NCBI RefSeq assembly: GCF_003860525.1
Contig: NZ_CP034161.1
Span: forward strand, 2,108,001-2,172,000
Source of the DNA: Epilithonimonas vandammei
GTDB taxonomy: Bacteria; Bacteroidota; Bacteroidia; Flavobacteriales; Weeksellaceae
Length of the DNA stretch: 64,000 nt
Reading direction: 5' to 3'
The position numbers and the translations under genes were made by a program. How positions within the stretch are numbered: the stretch's first letter is position 1; each line of letters begins with the position of its first letter. The notes beneath the pieces were generated by a model. That model ran no database searches. It saw only the letters and a program-made list of their open reading frames with translations, and had not been told where the DNA came from. Below, in pieces: positions 59,753 to 64,000 of the stretch.

Positions 59753-62080
59753 TTAAAAAGGATAACCAATCGCAATATTAAGAATCAGATTATCCCGTCT
59801 CCAAGAAGAATTTCCGAAGTTAATCTTATCAAATGTCCAGCGATCGCCTTTTTCATAATAAGGAATGCGAAAGGGCATTGCCAGATCCAGTCTGAGAATC
59901 AGAATTGAGAAGTCAAGTCGCAAACCAAACCCGGCTCCTACAGCTATTTCGCTTAGAAAATCACTGGAAAATTTGGCACCAGGTCTTTGTATATCATCGT
60001 TAACCAACCAGATATTTCCGGCATCTGCAAAGAATGCGACATTCAGGAATTTATAGATATTAGCGCGATATTCTGCATTAAGTTCCAGCTTGATATCACC
60101 AGACTGATCAAAGTAATAACCTTGTTTAATCGTTCTTGGATCAAAACTTCCAGGACCGAGCGTTCTAGCCCGAAACGCCCGGATACTATTGCTCCCACCG
60201 GAAAAGAACTGCTTAGAAAAAGGAATATTATCCGAATTGCCATAAGGATAAGCAATACCACCAATGAATCTGGAAGCAAATGAAGACTTGTCACCAAGCT
60301 TGTGATAAAAACGAAAATCGTGTTCCATCTTAGCATATTGACTAAACGGAACCCCAAATATCGATTTTTGTTTCCCATCTTTCACATTGGCTCCAGAAAA
60401 AAGTCCTGTCAGATTCCCTGCCAAATCCAATGTTCCTTTATAATAGATTGTATTCTTTTTTGGAAGCATTGTATTCGTATAAGTGTAAGAATAAGTAGGT
60501 CCGAATATCAACTGCTTCTGCACAACACGCTGTAGTGCCTGACTTTTTGCTGAAATGGAATCATACAGTGGTGTGACATTCGCAGGTGTTACATAAGTAA
60601 TGTCTATAATTTTCAGATCGTGCTCTTTTCTTACATTTTCTTTCCACAGATACCCGAAAGAGCCTGAGAATGTGTTAAGCGTGTAATATTCCGTACGGTT
60701 TTGAAATTCATATCCAATAGAAATATTAGTTCTCGGAACGAAAGCACTTGAAGAATTAAATCTGAATGGCGCCACAATTCTTGGAATTGAAAGTTGCGCA
60801 TTGGCTCCAGCTCGGAAAAGATTTTTTGCATCCTTCGGGCCACCAATCTGAACATCAAAAGCTCCATAAACAGAGGCTTTAAACTGTTCAGCTCCACGGA
60901 AAAGATTTCTGTGAGTCCAGTTCAGATTAAGCTCGCTTCCAGCATAGTTAGCAGAGTTTGTTCTTCCCAAAGCTTCCAGCCTCAGGGACTGAATCTGCCT
61001 TGGCGTCAGCAAATAATAGGTGTCAAATTTATGATTCAGCGAGTCTGAAATTACGAATTCATTCTTCACAAATTTAAAAACACCGAGATTGATTAACCGG
61101 TTCAATGTGAGATTATGATCTGCTCTGTTATAAAGATCACCCTTTTTAAAATATAAAGCACGGTCAAAAATCTTCGGTTTGAATTTTTGTTCCGGATCAA
61201 TCACGTAGATATCATTGTGCGCATACTTCGCAAGAGAATCACTATCCATCGGAATATTGTATTTACCGTCTTTCACATCTCTGATGTTATAGTTCGGAAA
61301 AACAATGACCTTATCAATCGTAAATTGCTGCTTAGCTAAGTCCGGCGTGTTTTCTTTAAGCTTGACATTAAGCTCAACTTTATGATTTTTGGTCACCGTG
61401 CTGTCAGCCTGAATAATCAGATTATCAGGATGGAAATAATAAAACCCTTTTTGTTTAAGCTGATTATCAATACGTTCTCTTTCCGACTTGATTACACCCA
61501 AATCGAAAGGATTGCCTTCTTTCAATAACGTTTTGTCCGAGACTTTTACGATCTCTTCTGTCACAGGAATCGAATCATTCTGAAATTTAACCTTGTTAAT
61601 AAGATACTGATTTCCTGGCCTAAGAGTATAAATAACCTGGGCTTTTTTATTTTTGGAAACTGTGTCATAAGTTGCCTTGGCGTTGAAGTAACCTTTGTTT
61701 TCGGAATAATTGACAATAATATCTTTGTTAAACCCCCTATCTACATCGCTGAGTAAAACTGGCTTCTCTCCTATTTTATACTTCAGCCAATAATTAAAAC
61801 CTTTTTCTTTTTTCGGTTCTTTGGCAATGTTGTAGAAGAATAATTTAGGTCTCAGTCCTAGGAAACTGGAATTAGGCTTCGGAGTAAGATTATCTTCCAA
61901 TTCAGATTTTAGAGCTTTCTTGCTTTTTTTGGAAAGACTGTCATTTTCGATTTTAACTTCAGCGCCGGTATAAAGCATTTCCCCTTCTTTCAAATACTTT
62001 GTATTACTACAGGAAAAGGCAAAACCTAGTGTTCCGAAAAATAAAACTTGTCTGATATGTTGTTGAAATCTAATTTTCAT
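59753..62080 (-). CDS. tamL: TamL: lipidated TamA/BamA-family outer membrane protein
   Basis: This 775-residue Omp85-family protein has a lipoprotein signal (FFGTLGFAFSCSN, Cys about 24) instead of a plain signal, as described for the Bacteroidota TamL branch. POTRA domains cover about 30-370 (LLSDVDRGFNKDIIVNYSENKGYFNAKATYD; NKVKFQNDSIPV), and the 16-stranded barrel follows with the Omp85 motif FFSGGSNSIRAFRARTLGPGSF (about 628-649). The ATG overlaps the tamB stop by 1 bp (TAATG-type overlap), so translation is coupled. It forms an inner-outer membrane bridge with TamB. Confidence 0.92.
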   Translation of the reverse strand: MKIRFQQHIRQVLFFGTLGFAFSCSNTKYLKEGEMLYTGAEVKIENDSLSKKSKKALKSELEDNLTPKPNSSFLGLRPKLFFYNIAKEPKKEKGFNYWLKYKIGEKPVLLSDVDRGFNKDIIVNYSENKGYFNAKATYDTVSKNKKAQVIYTLRPGNQYLINKVKFQNDSIPVTEEIVKVSDKTLLKEGNPFDLGVIKSERERIDNQLKQKGFYYFHPDNLIIQADSTVTKNHKVELNVKLKENTPDLAKQQFTIDKVIVFPNYNIRDVKDGKYNIPMDSDSLAKYAHNDIYVIDPEQKFKPKIFDRALYFKKGDLYNRADHNLTLNRLINLGVFKFVKNEFVISDSLNHKFDTYYLLTPRQIQSLRLEALGRTNSANYAGSELNLNWTHRNLFRGAEQFKASVYGAFDVQIGGPKDAKNLFRAGANAQLSIPRIVAPFRFNSSSAFVPRTNISIGYEFQNRTEYYTLNTFSGSFGYLWKENVRKEHDLKIIDITYVTPANVTPLYDSISAKSQALQRVVQKQLIFGPTYSYTYTNTMLPKKNTIYYKGTLDLAGNLTGLFSGANVKDGKQKSIFGVPFSQYAKMEHDFRFYHKLGDKSSFASRFIGGIAYPYGNSDNIPFSKQFFSGGSNSIRAFRARTLGPGSFDPRTIKQGYYFDQSGDIKLELNAEYRANIYKFLNVAFFADAGNIWLVNDDIQRPGAKFSSDFLSEIAVGAGFGLRLDFSILILRLDLAMPFRIPYYEKGDRWTFDKINFGNSSWRRDNLILNIAIGYPF

Positions 62081-64000
62081 TATTTGAATTCTACGGCTTT
62101 ATTGTTTTCTTTTTGCTTTTCTTTTCTAGATCTTTCTCTGGATTTCTGAAAAATCTCACGGAATTTATCATAATCCAGCGTGATGATGAAACCAACTCCG
62201 GTTTCTACAATCTGTCCTTGCAACGCCACCTGGTATTCATTTTTACGATAAGCTCTAAATGTATACCTTCCGTCACGTGAGAGGCTATAGTCCACGGTTA
62301 CATCACCAGCAATATTGGTCATATTTTCATTCTGTCTTGCATCACCTTCCAGCCCGAAGTTACTGCCCACAGAAACTTTCAGACGGTCATTGAGTAGTTT
62401 TTTGCTGATATCCACATTCAGATCAGTTCTTGTATTTTTTTCTCCGGAAGAGTAATCTTCGGAAGATTCCAGGTCAAAATTGAGATCTACCCCTTTTATT
62501 AGATCCGAAGCCAGATTATTGATTTGCTGAGATAATATTTTACTAACACTTTGTCTCGCCATCGCTTCGGCAGAAAGTCCTGCACTGGATTCGAAAGGAT
62601 TCTCGCCGATGAATCTGTTTAGCAAAAGTAAAGCAAAAACCTGTTTATTCATTTCGGATTCCTGTGTTCTGATTTGTGATAACTTTTGGTCTACAATATC
62701 TGTGACAGTTGATGAAACCGAATTATTTTTTTCATCGGTGGTAATATCAAAACTGATTTCAGGTTTCAGAAGTTCGCCTTTCATTTTCAGCAGTGTGTTA
62801 AACGGAATTCTTTGTTTAAATTGATTCAATGTCGTATTACTTTCTCCGCTCAGCTGCTGCTCCACTAGATCGATTGGCGCTGTTTCCGTTTTGTAAATAG
62901 CAGTGATGTTCAAAAGTGCGGTAGTGGGTTCGCCAGTCCACGTAATTGTGCTTCCTTTCTGGATATCGAACTTACGTTTCAGAACGCTTACGGTCATTTC
63001 ATAACTTCCGGATTCCACTTCATAAACACCCACTAAAGTTGTTTTTCCAGACGGATCAATACCACCAGTCAGCTCGGCCTCTCCCTGTAATTTTACAAAA
63101 TCGCCATTAGCTTTATCAAGCAACAAAGACATTTTAGCTTCTTTACTAACTTCGATATTCACGCTTACATCCATCCCTTTGATTTTGCTTGGAGCGTTCA
63201 AAGAATCTGCTGTAATGGTTTTGTTAAGTGCAATCTGATCCTGATCAATAAACTCAACAATACCGTCACGTTCCTGTAATGATGGCGTGGACTGCGGGAG
63301 AACAAATGTAAAATCTGTATCATCCGCAACAGCCAATCGGCCGTCCACTTTTGGCAGATCAAGATTACCACGCACTTTCAACGCTGCATCAATTGATAAA
63401 ATACCATACATCAAAGCATCGTTTGATTTTTTTGAATTAACAACCTTGAAATCTTTGGCGTTGATATCCAGATTGAAAGCAAAATCCTTGTAAGTCTGCG
63501 TTAGAACCTGTCCGTCTATATTGAGCGAATTACCGTCTTTGTCATTGATTTTGAAGTTATCGAATTCAATGCCTCGATTGGTAAATCCAATTTTGTCATT
63601 GATATTTCTGAAATCGCTGCCCGTTTTGGCAATCATCAGTCCGACGTTATTCAGCTTGGCATCACCAATAATTCTTGGCGCATCAGTCGTTCCCGTAATT
63701 TTTAGATCGCCGGAAATATAACCTTCCGTATTGGTAATCGCATTCATCGTAAAGCCCTGAAGCGTTTTCATTTGAAGTTGGTTCATCGCCAGATTCAGGT
63801 CAAAGCTGCTGGAAGCTGTATTGTAATTACCCAAGATTTTCACATCATTCTCATTACCTGTCAATGCAATATCAGCATTCAACAAGTTAGCCGACTGATT
63901 ATTGACCTTAATATCAAGATTGCCGACCGGACTGCCAAACACAAACAAATCAGTCACATCAATGTCTGAAGTGAAGGTCATATTTTTGGTCAGATTCCTC
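62080..64000 (-). CDS. tamB: TamB-like translocation/assembly protein (5' end outside window)
   Basis: The 640-residue visible part is the C-terminal end of a long AsmA-like/TamB protein; the frame is open to the window edge, so the ATG at 63979-63981 is internal. It contains repeated beta-rich DUF490 segments (LNVGLMIAKTG-like, VDGRLAVADDTDFTFVLPQS, VYEVESGSYEMTVSVLKRKFDIQKG) and the DUF490 C-terminus with FALLLLNRFIGENPF (about 453-467), SRDGRYTFRAYRKNEYQV (about 588-605). It bridges the periplasm with TamL to assist outer membrane protein assembly or lipid transport. Full length is unknown. Confidence 0.92.
   Translation of the reverse strand, partial: RNLTKNMTFTSDIDVTDLFVFGSPVGNLDIKVNNQSANLLNADIALTGNENDVKILGNYNTASSSFDLNLAMNQLQMKTLQGFTMNAITNTEGYISGDLKITGTTDAPRIIGDAKLNNVGLMIAKTGSDFRNINDKIGFTNRGIEFDNFKINDKDGNSLNIDGQVLTQTYKDFAFNLDINAKDFKVVNSKKSNDALMYGILSIDAALKVRGNLDLPKVDGRLAVADDTDFTFVLPQSTPSLQERDGIVEFIDQDQIALNKTITADSLNAPSKIKGMDVSVNIEVSKEAKMSLLLDKANGDFVKLQGEAELTGGIDPSGKTTLVGVYEVESGSYEMTVSVLKRKFDIQKGSTITWTGEPTTALLNITAIYKTETAPIDLVEQQLSGESNTTLNQFKQRIPFNTLLKMKGELLKPEISFDITTDEKNNSVSSTVTDIVDQKLSQIRTQESEMNKQVFALLLLNRFIGENPFESSAGLSAEAMARQSVSKILSQQINNLASDLIKGVDLNFDLESSEDYSSGEKNTRTDLNVDISKKLLNDRLKVSVGSNFGLEGDARQNENMTNIAGDVTVDYSLSRDGRYTFRAYRKNEYQVALQGQIVETGVGFIITLDYDKFREIFQKSRERSRKEKQKENNKAVEFK

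Noticed and set aside
1..64000. CRISPR arrays and phage gene clusters
   Set aside because: No spaced repeats of 20-40 bp in series and no capsid, terminase or tail genes were seen.

Overview
The window is from an AT-rich genome of the phylum Bacteroidota, most likely a Flavobacteriales/Weeksellaceae organism close to Chryseobacterium or Epilithonimonas. The evidence is the SusC/SusD pair, a T9SS type A sorting domain, -7 boxes of the TAnnTTTG type, the near absence of Shine-Dalgarno sequences, menaquinone genes (MenA, MenB), a fused branched-chain 2-oxoacid dehydrogenase E1 and a lipidated TamA (TamL) next to TamB. Genus is inference; no rRNA is present.

1-16 kb is mostly housekeeping on the minus strand: KdsB (3' end cut by the window), an aminotransferase, a phosphohexomutase, a GT2 glycosyltransferase, a UPF0173 hydrolase, MenA, MenB, a Nif3-family protein and a coiled-coil protein that has lost its zinc ribbon cysteines. 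Two RES/Xre toxin-antitoxin modules (about 0.8-1.7 kb and 15.1-16.0 kb) and a PIN-type module (7.1-7.8 kb) lie among them. The small SRP RNA sits at 8.6 kb on the plus strand.

16-30 kb holds a voltage-gated-type potassium channel, a patatin with an IS5-like element inserted just upstream of its start codon, dihydrolipoyl dehydrogenase, an ECF sigma factor paired with an unusual membrane/plug-like/VWA/T9SS protein, the E1 alpha-beta fusion, a decayed small membrane-protein gene, RNase Z, an XTP/dITP pyrophosphatase, a CPBP protease and a metal-chelate-binding lipoprotein.

30.9-39.0 kb is an accessory scar. A serine recombinase gene runs antisense into the 3' half of tRNA-Arg(ACG). Next comes a broken sdhC-sdhA fragment enclosed by a 24-bp inverted repeat, then an IS3-family element interrupted by an IS110-family element. 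Removing one copy of the 7-bp junction repeat ACGAAGT restores the IS3 orfB frame exactly. The non-coding left end of the IS110 element has hairpins and short matches to both element ends, as expected for a bridge RNA. A truncated histidine kinase fragment closes the region.

39.1-54.3 kb is a fructan utilisation locus, all on the minus strand: hybrid two-component sensor with a periplasmic sugar-binding domain, MFS sugar porter, GH32 enzyme, SusC, SusD, DUF4960 surface lipoprotein, a second GH32-like lipoprotein and fructokinase. Together they would sense fructose or a fructan, cut and import the polymer, finish hydrolysis and phosphorylate fructose.

54.6-59.7 kb is a mutagenesis cassette: an S24/LexA-like repressor divergent from a Y-family polymerase and a DnaE-type polymerase, with a 19-bp perfect palindrome at the repressor start. 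The window ends with tamL and the 3' part of tamB.
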